From Rhizobium sp. BT04 (GTDB lineage: Bacteria; Pseudomonadota; Alphaproteobacteria; Rhizobiales; Rhizobiaceae), in the NCBI RefSeq assembly GCF_030053135.1, contig NZ_CP125652.1, positions 620,001 through 684,000 of the forward strand: 64,000 bases of DNA, given 5' to 3'. Position 1 is the first letter of the stretch. Every line of letters begins with the position of its first letter. The position numbers and the translations under genes are program-made. Below, piece by piece: positions 28,692 through 38,060 of the stretch. The notes below the pieces were generated by a model. That model did no database searches and was not told the DNA's origin. It was given only the letters and a program-made list of their open reading frames with translations.

Positions 28692-28725
28692 AAAAGCTGC
28701 CCCGGTTCCCGCGGGCGGCTTTTTC
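28692..28725 (+). terminator. Terminator after the 131-residue gene
   Basis: AAAGCTGCCCCGG pairs imperfectly with CCGCGGGCGGCTTT and is followed by TTC. It lies 33 nt after the stop. Confidence 0.65.
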
Positions 28726-28860
28726 TTGCATGACAGATTGATGTCAAAACTGAGAAACAGCTGAAAACCGCGGATGTCTGATTGACATGGGAGCCGTCTA
28801 GAGAGGGCCCGGGAAGGGAGCGTCCATGACGCGCTTCCAGGTCTCGGAGACGCGCACCCC

Positions 28861-28892
28861 ATGAAAATGATTCAGGCATGAAAATCATTCAG
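28861..28892 (+). repeat. Tandem duplication at the start of the metallophosphoesterase gene
   Basis: ATGAAAATGATTCAG (28861-28875) and ATGAAAATCATTCAG (28878-28892) are 15-nt direct repeats with one mismatch and a 2-nt gap. The second copy is the true start of the phosphoesterase; the first would encode a 5-residue peptide ending at a TGA that overlaps the real ATG (CATGA). Confidence 0.85.
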
Positions 28893-29708
28893 ATTACCGA
28901 CACGCATTTCAGCCCGAACAAACCGCATTTCAACGGCAACTGGGCGCCGCTTCTGAGCTGGATCGAAGAGACCGGCGCCGATCTGATCATCCATACCGGT
29001 GATCTCACCGTCGACGGCGCCGACAAGGACGAAGATATCACCTTCTCGATGGATCTGATGCGCCAGGTGTCGATCCCGATGCTGATCGTCCCCGGCAATC
29101 ACGATGTCGGTCACTTCAGGGAAACCAACCAGCCCGTCAACGCCGAACGGCTGGCCCGCTGGCGCAGCCTTGCCGGTGACGATCGCTGGCTGGAGGACGC
29201 GGCCGGCTGGCGCTTCATCGGCTTGAATTCGCTGCTTCTCGGCCATGAGGATGACGAGGAAGAGGCCCAGTTCGAATGGCTCGCCAAGGCGTTCGAAGAC
29301 AGGGCGGGGCGGCGTGTGGCGCTCTTCGCGCATAAGCCTCTGTTCGTCGATGCGCCCGATGAAGGCGATACCGGCTATTGGAGCGTTCGCCCGGCGCAGC
29401 GCCGGCGGCTTTATGATCTGATATCGGCCCATGACGTGGCGCTTTTTGCCAGCGGCCACCTTCACTGGGCCTGGCAAGGTCGTTTCGACAATACCCAGCT
29501 GACCTGGGGCCCGTCGGCTGCCTTCATCATCGATAAGATGGAGCGCGAGATGCCGGGCGAGCGCCTGATCGGCGCCGTCGTTCACGAGTTCGATAAATCG
29601 GTCGAAAGCGAGATCGTCGCCGTTCCCGGCATGACCGCACATGTGCTGGATGATGTCGTGCTCGAGGTCTATCCCCAGGCGGTCAAGCCGCGCGAGGCTG
29701 GCGAATGA
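28878..29708 (+). CDS. Calcineurin-like metallophosphoesterase (CpdA-type)
   Basis: A 276-residue cytoplasmic phosphoesterase with the full set of metal-binding motifs: ITDTHFSP (D-x-H), HTGDLTVDG (GD), PGNHDVGH (GNHD), and the late histidines in FAHKPLF and SGHLHWAWQG. The family includes 3',5'-cAMP phosphodiesterase CpdA and glycerophosphodiesterases such as GpdQ. Its stop overlaps the ABC ATPase start by 4 nt, so it leads the transport operon that follows. That link suggests it acts on the imported compound, possibly a phosphodiester, rather than on cAMP. The 15-nt repeat at the start codon is unusual. Confidence 0.9.
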   Translation: MKIIQITDTHFSPNKPHFNGNWAPLLSWIEETGADLIIHTGDLTVDGADKDEDITFSMDLMRQVSIPMLIVPGNHDVGHFRETNQPVNAERLARWRSLAGDDRWLEDAAGWRFIGLNSLLLGHEDDEEEAQFEWLAKAFEDRAGRRVALFAHKPLFVDAPDEGDTGYWSVRPAQRRRLYDLISAHDVALFASGHLHWAWQGRFDNTQLTWGPSAAFIIDKMEREMPGERLIGAVVHEFDKSVESEIVAVPGMTAHVLDDVVLEVYPQAVKPREAGE

Positions 29709-30934
29709 GCGCGCTTTCGCTTCGCGGCATCACCAAGGCCTTCGGCGGCAACCAGATCCTCGATGGCGTCAGCCTGGATGTCGCCGCCGGCGAATTCATC
29801 GCGCTGGTTGGCCCTTCCGGCTGCGGCAAGAGCACGCTGCTGCGCGTCCTTGCCGGCCTCGACCACACCGACCAAGGCGAAATCCTGATCGGTGGGCTGG
29901 ACATGTCCGGTGTCGCGGCTGCCGACCGCAACATTGCCATGGTCTTTCAGTCCTACGCGCTCTATCCGCATCTGACGGCGTCGCAGAATATCGCCGTGCC
30001 CTTGGCGATGCGCCGGCTTTCGAGGATGCAGCGGCTGCCTTTCTTGGGATCGTTGATGCCGGGCCAGCGCGCTATCCGCACGGCGATCGCCCGCGACGTC
30101 AGGGAGATGGCGACATCGCTGAAGATCGATCACCTGCTTGACCGCAAGCCCGGCCAGATGTCGGGCGGCCAGCGCCAGCGTGTGGCGCTTGCCCGCGCCA
30201 TGGTGCGCCAGCCGAGCATCTTCCTGATGGACGAGCCGCTCTCCAACCTCGACGCCAATCTGCGCGTCCACGCCCGCGGCGAAATCGTCGACCTGCATCG
30301 CCGCGCCGGCGTGCCGACACTCTATGTCACCCATGACCAGGCGGAAGCGCTGTCGATGGCCGACCGCGTCGCCGTGATGCTGGGCGGACGATTGCTGCAG
30401 ATCGCCAGTCCTGAGCTCATCTACGACGATCCGGCCCACATCGAGGTCGCCCGCTTTATCGGCCAGCCGCGTATCAACCTGCTTCCGGCCTTTGCCGAAG
30501 GCGGCGTCATCCTCTGCGGCGGCCTGCGGCTGATGCTTGAAAATGCGCCCGACAGAAAGATGCCGGTCACGCTCGCCATTCGCCCCGAATTCGTCTTTCT
30601 GTCCAAGAACCGGCATGACGGCCTTGCCGCCCGGATCGAACGCGTCGAATTCCTGGGCTCCGAAGTCATCCTCTATTGCCGGCTCGAGGCGATAGGCGAG
30701 ACCATCATCGCCAAGGTTCAGCCGTCCGAGGCCGCAGGCCTTGCGGCCGGCGATGCCGTCGGGCTTCGCTTGTCGCCCGGGCGCACGCTGATCTTTGCCG
30801 AGGACGGCAGCCGGCTGGCGGGCAGCGTTGCAACAGGTGATGCCGGGCTCAGCGCTGCTGATGCCGTGCTCAGCTCTGCCGGTACCAGTCCCGCTACCGG
30901 CGATTCCCAGCGGGAGAGGGCGCATGATGGCTAG
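29705..30934 (+). CDS. ABC transporter ATP-binding protein (MalK/UgpC type)
   Basis: A 409-residue ATPase of the carbohydrate-uptake CUT1 group. It has Walker A GPSGCGKST (36-44), the Q-loop MVFQSYALYPHLTA, signature MSGGQRQRVALARAM, Walker B IFLMDEPLSNLDANLR and the H-loop VTHDQAEALS. The C-terminal third is a TOBE/OB regulatory domain (IRPEFVFLSKN, ERVEFLGSEVILYC). An insertion of about 18 residues, MQRLPFLGSLMPGQ and neighbours, lies between the Q-loop and the signature. It energises import of the sugar or glycerol-phosphate-like substrate of this operon. It overlaps the phosphoesterase by 4 nt and the first permease by 11 nt. Confidence 0.95.
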   Translation: MSALSLRGITKAFGGNQILDGVSLDVAAGEFIALVGPSGCGKSTLLRVLAGLDHTDQGEILIGGLDMSGVAAADRNIAMVFQSYALYPHLTASQNIAVPLAMRRLSRMQRLPFLGSLMPGQRAIRTAIARDVREMATSLKIDHLLDRKPGQMSGGQRQRVALARAMVRQPSIFLMDEPLSNLDANLRVHARGEIVDLHRRAGVPTLYVTHDQAEALSMADRVAVMLGGRLLQIASPELIYDDPAHIEVARFIGQPRINLLPAFAEGGVILCGGLRLMLENAPDRKMPVTLAIRPEFVFLSKNRHDGLAARIERVEFLGSEVILYCRLEAIGETIIAKVQPSEAAGLAAGDAVGLRLSPGRTLIFAEDGSRLAGSVATGDAGLSAADAVLSSAGTSPATGDSQRERAHDG

Positions 30935-31850
30935 CGTCACCTCGATGGCCATCCTGGACAATTCTGCCATTGCCCATCGCCGCGGCGAAGCCCGTATCGC
31001 CTGGATGCTGGTGCTGCCGGCGATGATCCTGCTTTTTCTTTTCGTGTTGTTGCCGGTCGCGGCTGTCGTCGTACTCGGCTTTACCGACTTCGAACTCGGC
31101 TACGGCAAGTTTCGTTTCGTCGGATTCGAGAATTACACGCATCTGATCACCGACCGCACATTCCGCAAGTCGCTGTGGAATACGACGGTCTATACGGCAA
31201 TCGTCGCTCCAATCTCGATTCTTCTCGGCCTTGGCATCGCCATGCTGATCGAAAGTGAGACCAAAGCGCGCAGCTTCTTCCGCACCGCCTATTTCCTGCC
31301 GGTCGCCTCGCTGATCGTCGCCATGGCGACAGTCTGGCAATATATGTTCCACCCGACAATCGGCCCGATCAATGCGCTGCTGGCCCTTGTCGGTCTTCCC
31401 GGTCCGAACTGGCTCGGCAGCTCCGGCACGGTGCTTTACAGCCTGTCGATCATCGGCGTCTGGCAATCGGCCGGATTCAACATGGTGCTGTTCCTCGCCG
31501 GACTGACCGCGATCCCGCGCGAGCTTTACGCCGCCGCCGAAGTGGACGGCGCCAGGTCCTCTCTCGACCGCTTCCTGCTGGTGACCTGGCCGATGCTCGG
31601 GCCGACAACGCTATTCGTCATCACCATCAGCATCACCAATTCAGTCAAGGTCTTCGAGACTGTGAAGACGCTGACCGAGGGCGGCCCGAACAAGGCATCG
31701 GAAGTGCTGCTCTTCACGATCTACCAGGAGGGCTTCGTCTATCTGCGCGTCGGTTATGCCTCGGCGATGACGGTGGTCTTTCTGCTGATCCTGGTGGTGC
31801 TGATGTTCCTGCAGTACCGCGTTCTCGATCGCCGGGTGCATTACACATGA
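30924..31850 (+). CDS. ABC transporter permease (UgpA/MalF type)
   Basis: A 308-residue inner-membrane permease with six predicted spans, including WMLVLPAMILLFLFVLLPVA and LILVVLMFLQY. The coupling EAA loop reads YAAAEVDGARSSLDRFLLVT-WP, the part that contacts the ATPase. The start at 30924 (or the next ATG, 3 nt on) has GGGAGAGGG upstream; the frame itself extends 43 codons into the ATPase gene. It overlaps the end of the ATPase gene and the start of the second permease by 4 nt, indicating one translationally coupled operon. Confidence 0.94.
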   Translation: MMASVTSMAILDNSAIAHRRGEARIAWMLVLPAMILLFLFVLLPVAAVVVLGFTDFELGYGKFRFVGFENYTHLITDRTFRKSLWNTTVYTAIVAPISILLGLGIAMLIESETKARSFFRTAYFLPVASLIVAMATVWQYMFHPTIGPINALLALVGLPGPNWLGSSGTVLYSLSIIGVWQSAGFNMVLFLAGLTAIPRELYAAAEVDGARSSLDRFLLVTWPMLGPTTLFVITISITNSVKVFETVKTLTEGGPNKASEVLLFTIYQEGFVYLRVGYASAMTVVFLLILVVLMFLQYRVLDRRVHYT

Positions 31851-32680
31851 CGAACGCTTTTTCCCTCGGCAGGATCATCCGTCTCACCTTGCTTTCCCTC
31901 GGCGCGATGATCCTCCTGTCGCCCTACGTCTTCATGATCTCGACGGCCGGCAAGGCCCAAAGCGACATCTTCACCTCGTCGCTGTCGCTCATCCCAGCGC
32001 ACCTGACCTATGTCGAGAATTTCACCAAGGCCTTGAGCCGGGTGCCGATGGCGCAGCTCTTGTGGAATGGCGTCGTCGTCTGCGGGTTGATCTTCTTCTT
32101 CCAGGTGCTGGTGGCGATCCCTTGTGCCTACGCCATGGCGAAGCTGCGCTTCGGTGCCGCCCGCGCCATGATGGTGCTTGTCATGCTCGGTCTGCTGGTG
32201 CCGATCCATGCGACCGCACTGCCGCTTTATGTCGCCTTCGACCGCGCTACGCTGCTCAACAGCTATGCCGCCCTTGTCGCGCCCTTCACCATTTCGGTCT
32301 TCGCGATCTTCATGTTCCTGCAGTTCTTCCGCGCCATGCCTGATGACCTCATCCATGCCGCGCGTCTCGATGGCATGTCGGAACTCGGCATCGTCGCCCG
32401 CGTCATCGTGCCGAATGCCTGGCCGGCGGTCACCGCCTTTGCCATCTTTTCGGTCGTCGCGCATTGGAACGATCTCTACTGGCCGCTGATCGTCATCAGC
32501 AAGCAGGACTACGCCACGCCGCCGCTCGGCCTGATGTATTTCCGCGCCGCCGAGGCCGGCGACGACTACGGCGCGCTGATGGCGGCAACCCTCATCATTA
32601 CCCTTCCCCTCGTCATCGCCTTCCTGCTTGCGCAGAAGCGGTTCGTCGAGGGCATCACCATGACCGGTCTCAAAGGCTGA
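31847..32680 (+). CDS. ABC transporter permease (UgpE/MalG type)
   Basis: A 277-residue partner permease with six spans. The EAA loop reads IHAARLDGMSELGIVARVIV-PNAWP. The periplasmic and C-terminal parts include HWNDLYWPLIV and a C-terminal KRFVEGITMTGLKG, typical for the MalG/UgpE end, which reaches into the ATPase interface. It follows the first permease with a 4-nt overlap and precedes the binding-protein gene by 26 nt. Confidence 0.94.
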   Translation: MTNAFSLGRIIRLTLLSLGAMILLSPYVFMISTAGKAQSDIFTSSLSLIPAHLTYVENFTKALSRVPMAQLLWNGVVVCGLIFFFQVLVAIPCAYAMAKLRFGAARAMMVLVMLGLLVPIHATALPLYVAFDRATLLNSYAALVAPFTISVFAIFMFLQFFRAMPDDLIHAARLDGMSELGIVARVIVPNAWPAVTAFAIFSVVAHWNDLYWPLIVISKQDYATPPLGLMYFRAAEAGDDYGALMAATLIITLPLVIAFLLAQKRFVEGITMTGLKG

Positions 32681-32706
32681 CCGGTTTCAACCCAGGAGAA
32701 CGAGCG

Positions 32707-33972
32707 ATGAAACATATCACCCAGCTTCTCGCCGCAGCAGCCGTATCCTTGGCAATCGCGCTTCCCGCGCATGCCGAGACGACGCTGACGGTTCACTACC
32801 CGATGCCGGGCTTCTTCAAGGACGTGATGGACACGATCTCGAAGAAGTTCATGGAAGAAAACCCCGATATCAAGATCCAGTTCGCCAGCCCCTCGGCGAC
32901 CTATGAAGAAGGCATCCAGACGATCCTTCGCCAGGTCGGCACCAGCGAAATGCCAGATATCACCTTCATCGGCCTCAACCGCCTGCGCATGCTCAACGAG
33001 CGCGACGTTGCCGTCGATCTCGGCCCGCTCGTCAAGAAAGACGGCAACATGGCCGAGCAGGGCTTCTCCGACACGATCCTCAAGCTCGCCCAGGTCAAGG
33101 GCAAGCAAGTGGGGCTGGCTTTCGCCACCTCCAACCCGATCATGTATTACAACGCCGATCTCGTGAAGGCGGCCGGTGGCGATCCTGAAAATCCGCCGAA
33201 GACCTGGGACGAGGTCATTGCGCTGGGCGGCAAGATCAAGGCGCTCGGCAACGGCGTCGACGGTATCGATTTCCGCTGGCAGGGCGACGACTGGATGTTT
33301 TCGGCACTGCTCTTCGGCGCGGGCGGCAAGATGCTGAGCGATGACGAAAGCAAGGTTGCCTTCAACGGCCCGGAAGGCCAGAAGGCCGTCGAAGTCCTGC
33401 ATCGCCTGGTCAGCGAAGGCGGCATGCCTGTTTTCACCAAGCCCGCCGGCGAACAGGCTTTCGCAGCCGGCAAGGTCGGTTTCGAGTTCCAGACGACAGG
33501 CGCGCTGCGCAACACGATCAAGAATGTCGGTAACAAGTTCGATCTGCGCACGGCAAAGATCCCGCTGATCGATCCGGTGAACGGACATCTGCCGACCGGC
33601 GGCAACGCCGTCGTCATCCTGACGCATGATGCCGCCAAGCAGGATGCTGCCTGGAAGTTCGCAAAATTCGCCGCCGGCCCTTACGGCGCCTCCGTCGTCG
33701 TGCCCGGCACCGGCTATGTCCCGAACAACGAGCTCGCCGCGAAATCGGCCGACTATCTCGGCGACTTCTACAAGCAGAACCCGCTGTTCCAGGCAGGCCT
33801 CAGCCAGATGCCGGTGATGATCCCGTGGTATGCCTTCCCCGGCTCGAACGGCGTCAAGGTCACGCAGACAATCGTCGACAACCTCTCGCGCATCGTCGAC
33901 CAGTCAGCCGAGCCGAAGGAAGCGCTCGATGACGCAGCCGCCGACGTCGAAGGCATGCTGCCGCGCAGCTGA
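32707..33972 (+). CDS. ABC transporter substrate-binding protein (UgpB-like, family 1)
   Basis: A 421-residue periplasmic protein with signal peptide MKHITQLLAAAAVSLAIALP-AHA. The mature part begins ETTLTVHYPMPGFFKDVMDT and includes the family-1 pattern KKFMEENPDIKIQF, ADLVKAAGGDPENPPKTWDE, FEFQTTGALR and LPTGGNAVVI. The nearest general type is the sn-glycerol-3-phosphate/sugar-binding group. GGAGAACGAG lies just before the ATG. It is the last gene of the operon, which is unusual because binding-protein genes generally come first. A convergent LacI regulator follows. The substrate is not known; the phosphoesterase at the head of the operon makes a phosphodiester plausible. Confidence 0.92.
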   Translation: MKHITQLLAAAAVSLAIALPAHAETTLTVHYPMPGFFKDVMDTISKKFMEENPDIKIQFASPSATYEEGIQTILRQVGTSEMPDITFIGLNRLRMLNERDVAVDLGPLVKKDGNMAEQGFSDTILKLAQVKGKQVGLAFATSNPIMYYNADLVKAAGGDPENPPKTWDEVIALGGKIKALGNGVDGIDFRWQGDDWMFSALLFGAGGKMLSDDESKVAFNGPEGQKAVEVLHRLVSEGGMPVFTKPAGEQAFAAGKVGFEFQTTGALRNTIKNVGNKFDLRTAKIPLIDPVNGHLPTGGNAVVILTHDAAKQDAAWKFAKFAAGPYGASVVVPGTGYVPNNELAAKSADYLGDFYKQNPLFQAGLSQMPVMIPWYAFPGSNGVKVTQTIVDNLSRIVDQSAEPKEALDDAAADVEGMLPRS

Positions 33973-33994
33973 TCAGCCTTATCGAGGCATAGGG

Positions 33995-34029
33995 CAGGGG
34001 CCGCCACGCCGAACGCGTGGCGGCCCCTC
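33995..34029. terminator. Bidirectional hairpin between the binding-protein and LacI genes
   Basis: A very stable stem, GGGGCCGCCACGC / GCGTGGCGGCCCC, lies between convergent stop codons (33972 and 34044). T-runs are weak on both sides. Confidence 0.7.
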
Positions 34030-34043
34030 CTATTTCGCAGGCT

Positions 34044-35012
34044 TCAGATAGCGCGCACTGTGCCGCCACGGCGCAGCGTATAGACGACATCGAGATGGCG
34101 GGCAGGGGCGGCGTTCTCCGCCATGTCGAGCAGCAGCGAGGCGGCCGTCGCCCCCATGCTGGCATCCGGCATTTCGATTGTTGTCAGCGGCGGATCGATC
34201 AGCCGGCCGATGGCGATGCCGTCGAAACCGGCAACCGAAACATCGCTTGGCACCGAAAGCCCCTCGCGCTTCAGCGCGCCGATGACGCCGAGCGCCAGGA
34301 GATCGTTGGAGGCGATGATCGCCGTCGGCGCAAGCGCTGTCATCGCGGCGCTGAGATCGAGCTGGTCATAACCGCCGACGAAGGGGATCTGCAGGGCATC
34401 GAGCGGTGTCAGCCCGTTCTCGGTCATCGCGTCGAGATAACCCTGATAGCGAAGCCGTGCCCGGTCGGAGGCGGCGAAATTGCCGGAGAGAAACAGAATG
34501 CGGCAATGGCCGAGGCCAATCAGAAAGGTCGCGATCTCCCGGCCGGCGCCGCGATTGTCGGCGGTAACGGCCGCCGGAAACTGTGCCGTCGGCAGGTTGT
34601 GGAGCAGTACGGTCGGCGGCAGCCTGGCCAGCAGCGCCTCGCTGGTCGAGGGATCGCAGACGGTCAGGATCAGCCCGGTCGGCCGGTCGTTCAGGAGGGC
34701 CGCGACGGCATCGGCTTCCCGCGCCGGATCGTAATTCGACTGGGCGATCAAAACGCCATGACCGGCCACCAGCATGCGGTTCTGGATGCTCGACAGCGAG
34801 GAGGCAAAGACCGGATTGGTGATGCTCGGGATCAGTACGCCGACCACCGGCCTGCGTCCGAGCCGACCGACGGAGTGATAACCGAGTTCGGCGGCGGCGC
34901 GTCGCACCTTGCGTACCATCAGGTCGCTGGCCGGTCCGTTGCGGTTGAGAACGCGGCTTGCGGTCGCGAGCGAACATCCGGCCCGGAACGCGACCTGCTG
35001 CAATGTCGCCAT
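34044..35012 (-). CDS. LacI-family transcriptional regulator
   Basis: A 322-residue regulator. The helix-turn-helix is at the N-terminus (MATLQQVAFRAGCSLATASR, then VLNRNGPASD), followed by the hinge and a periplasmic-binding-protein-like effector domain (VGVLIPSITNPVFASSLSSI, RPTGLILTVCDPS, VAGFDGIAIGRLIDPPLTTI). The ATG at 35012 fits the family start; the frame extends 28 codons further. It converges with the ABC operon and is divergent from the M16 protease gene. It most likely controls the transport operon. Confidence 0.93.
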   Translation of the reverse strand: MATLQQVAFRAGCSLATASRVLNRNGPASDLMVRKVRRAAAELGYHSVGRLGRRPVVGVLIPSITNPVFASSLSSIQNRMLVAGHGVLIAQSNYDPAREADAVAALLNDRPTGLILTVCDPSTSEALLARLPPTVLLHNLPTAQFPAAVTADNRGAGREIATFLIGLGHCRILFLSGNFAASDRARLRYQGYLDAMTENGLTPLDALQIPFVGGYDQLDLSAAMTALAPTAIIASNDLLALGVIGALKREGLSVPSDVSVAGFDGIAIGRLIDPPLTTIEMPDASMGATAASLLLDMAENAAPARHLDVVYTLRRGGTVRAI

Positions 35013-35195
35013 CGAAAGCGCCTCGCATGAATCAAATTCGGTGCGACGCGCTTTAGAGGGTTTCGATGACATTGTTCTGACACCTGAGTCCGACAATTGG
35101 GGAGGCGGCTTTCGGCTTCTTCCTCATTCACACACATGGAAGTTGAAGCGAAATGCAACCCGTGGTATAGTCGGATCAACATATTCACCCTCCTC

Positions 35196-38060
35196 ATGCG
35201 CATCGCCCGGACAAGAATGCCTCACATACACATGGAATGCTCCGCCACCTGGTGGTTTCTCGCTGCGGTCTCTCTTCTCGCAAACTTCGCCTCGCCGGCC
35301 TATGCGGACACCCTGTCCACGCCCTGGCCGCAGACGCAAAGCGATCTTAAAGCCGACTCCAACGTCCATTTCGGCACGCTGGCCAACGGTATGCGGTTTG
35401 CGATCATGCGCAATGCCACGCCGCCCGGACAGGCAGCGATCCGCTTTCGCATTGGCTCCGGCTCACTTGAGGAGAACGACAACCAGCAGGGTCTGGCGCA
35501 TTTTCTCGAGCACATGGCCTTCAAGGGTTCGACACATGTCGCCGAAGGCGAGATGATCCGTATCCTGCAGCGCAAGGGCCTGGCCTTCGGACCTGATACC
35601 AACGCCCATACTTCTTATGACGAGACTGTCTACGCACTCGATCTGCCCGAGGTCGATGCCGACACGCTTTCGACCGGCCTGATGCTGATGCGCGAGACGG
35701 CGAGCGAGCTGACGCTTGATGCCGGCGCGCTTGATCGCGAACGCGGCGTCATCCTGTCGGAAGAGCGGCTGCGGGATACGCCGCAGTACCGCGCCGGGCT
35801 CGGAATCATGAATTCGCTGCTCGCCGGCCGGCGCGCGGCCATGCGCCCGCCGATCGGCAAGGCCGATATCATCAGCAATGCGCCTGTGGACCTCGTCCGT
35901 GATTATTACCGGGCCAATTATCGGCCTGATCGGGCAACGCTGATGGTGGTGGGCGATATCGACCCGGCGGCGATGGAAGTCGAAATCCGGCAGCGCTTCG
36001 GCGACTGGAGGGCCGTGGGTCCGGCGCCGGCACAACCAGATCTCGGCACACTGGAGACCAAAGGCGAAAGCGCCGACGTCCTCGTCGTTCCCGGCGGCAT
36101 GACCAACATACAGATCGCCTGGACGCGTCCCTATGACGCCGCGCCCGATATGTTCGCCAAGCGCCGTGCGCAGCTTATCGAAGATCTCGGCCTTATGGTG
36201 CTCAAACGTCGGGTGAGCACCCTTGCCAGCAAGGCAGATGCGCCTTTCATCAGCGCGGGCGTCGGTTCCCAGGATCTTCTCGATTCCGCGCATGTCATCC
36301 TGATCGCGGCGAATTCCGAGCCGGACAAATGGCGGGCGGCGCTGACGGCCATTGACCTGGAACAGCGACGTATTCAAAAGTTCGGCGTTTCGCAGGCTGA
36401 GATCGATCGCGAAATCCTCGAATATCGCTCGGCCCTGCAGGCGGCCTTGGCCGGAGCCGCGACGCGCACGACCACCGACATCGCCTCCATGCTCGCGAGC
36501 AGCGTCGATGACAATCAGGTTTTCACTTCGCCTGCCGAAGACCTCTCGCTGTTCGAAACGATAACGAACGGCGTCACTGCGGCCGAGGTCAATCAGGCCC
36601 TGCAACACGCTTTCTCCGGCAACGGTCCGCAGCTCGTGTTGCAGACGGCCCAATCGCCGCAGGGCGGAGCCGAGACGGTTCGGCAAGTCTATGATGCTTC
36701 GAAAGCCATTGCCGTTTCGGCACCATCCAGTGCAGCCGACGTCGCATGGCCCTACACCCATTTCGGCGAACCGGGCACTGTGGTCGAACGCCGCGCCGTC
36801 GACGATCTCGGCTTGACCATGGTGCGCTTTTCCAACGGTGTACGGTTGACCGTCAAGCCGACCAAGCTGCGCGCCAACGAAGTGCTGGTGCGCGAAGATA
36901 TCGGCCGTGGTCGGCTGGATTTGCCGCGTGACCGTCCGGCCCCGATCTGGGCATCGCCAGCCGTCGCACTGTCCGGCGTCAACGCCATGGATTACCAGGA
37001 TATACAGAAGGCGCTGACGGCCAACATCGTCGGCATCGACTTCTCGGTTGGCGACGGCTCCTTCAAATTCGACGGTCGTACACGAACGGAAGATCTTGCG
37101 ACGCAATTGCAGCTGATGACCGCCTATACCTCGGATCCCGCCTACCGCCCCGAGGCGTTCAAGCGTGTGCAGCAGGCCTATCTGAGCGGCATCGATCAGT
37201 ATCAGGCGACCCCCGGCGGCGTTGTCAGCCGTGATCTCGGAGGTCTCGTGCATTCGGGCGATCCGCGCTGGACCTTCCCTGGTCGCGCCCAGCTGTCCGC
37301 CGCCAAGCCGGAAGATTTCGAGGCGCTGTTCCGGCCTATGGTTTCCAGCGGCCCGATTGATATCACCATCGTCGGCGACGTAACGGTGGACGACGCAATC
37401 CGACTGACAGCCGAAACCTTCGGCGCTTTGCCGCCGCGCCTGCAGACGGCGCCGAGCAATGATCAGGGCAATGTGCATTTTCCCGCGAACAACAAGCCCG
37501 TAGTGCAGACCCATAGCGGCAGGGCAGATAGTGCCGCCGCTATCGTCGGTGCTCCCGTCGGCGATTTGCTCTCCGATCTGCCGCGATCCTTCACCGCCAA
37601 TATTGCCGTCCAGATTTTCCAAAACAGGCTGATCGACCAGTTTCGTACTGCAGAAGGAGCAAGCTACGTCCTGGAGGGTGATGTTAACCTGTCAAGGGAG
37701 CTCCCTGGCTTTGGCTACGCCTATTTCTACGTCGAGACGAACCCGGCAAAGATCGCGCGCTTCTACGCCCTTGTCGACGAGACCGCAGATGATCTCCGGT
37801 CGCATGACGTCTCCACGGACGAGCTCGCCCGCGCCCGCGGACCGATCATCGAGACGTTGAAGCATCAGCGGCAGGGCAACGAATATTGGATTGAATATCT
37901 GCGCGGCGCTCAGACGGATTCGCGTCGTCTAGACCGGATACGCGACAATCTCAGCGGCTACGACAAGGTCACGGCCGGGGATATCCGCGCGTTTGCCGCG
38001 ACCTATTTCGGCCCGGAAAAATTCTGGAAGTTCGAAGTTCTGCCGGCGGCGGTCCGATAG
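35196..38060 (+). CDS. M16-family zinc metallopeptidase (pitrilysin type), exported
   Basis: A protein of about 954 residues with two M16 halves. From the chosen ATG at 35196 the N-terminus carries a signal sequence (ATWWFLAAVSLLANFASPAYA). The inverted zinc motif HFLEH is at residues 102-106, with the distal Glu in RGVILSEERLRD, so the N-terminal half is catalytic. The C-terminal half lacks the motif and has the clamshell pattern (FRTAEGASYVLEGDVNLS, near the end). ATGs at 35217 (with GGACAAGA upstream) and 35232 are alternative starts, both still giving a signal peptide. It probably degrades peptides in the periplasm. It is divergent from the LacI gene and otherwise stands alone. Confidence 0.92.
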   Translation: MRIARTRMPHIHMECSATWWFLAAVSLLANFASPAYADTLSTPWPQTQSDLKADSNVHFGTLANGMRFAIMRNATPPGQAAIRFRIGSGSLEENDNQQGLAHFLEHMAFKGSTHVAEGEMIRILQRKGLAFGPDTNAHTSYDETVYALDLPEVDADTLSTGLMLMRETASELTLDAGALDRERGVILSEERLRDTPQYRAGLGIMNSLLAGRRAAMRPPIGKADIISNAPVDLVRDYYRANYRPDRATLMVVGDIDPAAMEVEIRQRFGDWRAVGPAPAQPDLGTLETKGESADVLVVPGGMTNIQIAWTRPYDAAPDMFAKRRAQLIEDLGLMVLKRRVSTLASKADAPFISAGVGSQDLLDSAHVILIAANSEPDKWRAALTAIDLEQRRIQKFGVSQAEIDREILEYRSALQAALAGAATRTTTDIASMLASSVDDNQVFTSPAEDLSLFETITNGVTAAEVNQALQHAFSGNGPQLVLQTAQSPQGGAETVRQVYDASKAIAVSAPSSAADVAWPYTHFGEPGTVVERRAVDDLGLTMVRFSNGVRLTVKPTKLRANEVLVREDIGRGRLDLPRDRPAPIWASPAVALSGVNAMDYQDIQKALTANIVGIDFSVGDGSFKFDGRTRTEDLATQLQLMTAYTSDPAYRPEAFKRVQQAYLSGIDQYQATPGGVVSRDLGGLVHSGDPRWTFPGRAQLSAAKPEDFEALFRPMVSSGPIDITIVGDVTVDDAIRLTAETFGALPPRLQTAPSNDQGNVHFPANNKPVVQTHSGRADSAAAIVGAPVGDLLSDLPRSFTANIAVQIFQNRLIDQFRTAEGASYVLEGDVNLSRELPGFGYAYFYVETNPAKIARFYALVDETADDLRSHDVSTDELARARGPIIETLKHQRQGNEYWIEYLRGAQTDSRRLDRIRDNLSGYDKVTAGDIRAFAATYFGPEKFWKFEVLPAAVR

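Noticed and set aside
35463..37622. A 719-codon reverse-strand open frame opposite the M16 protease gene
   Set aside because: An antisense shadow; the M16 reading has HxxEH, signal peptide and full domain order.
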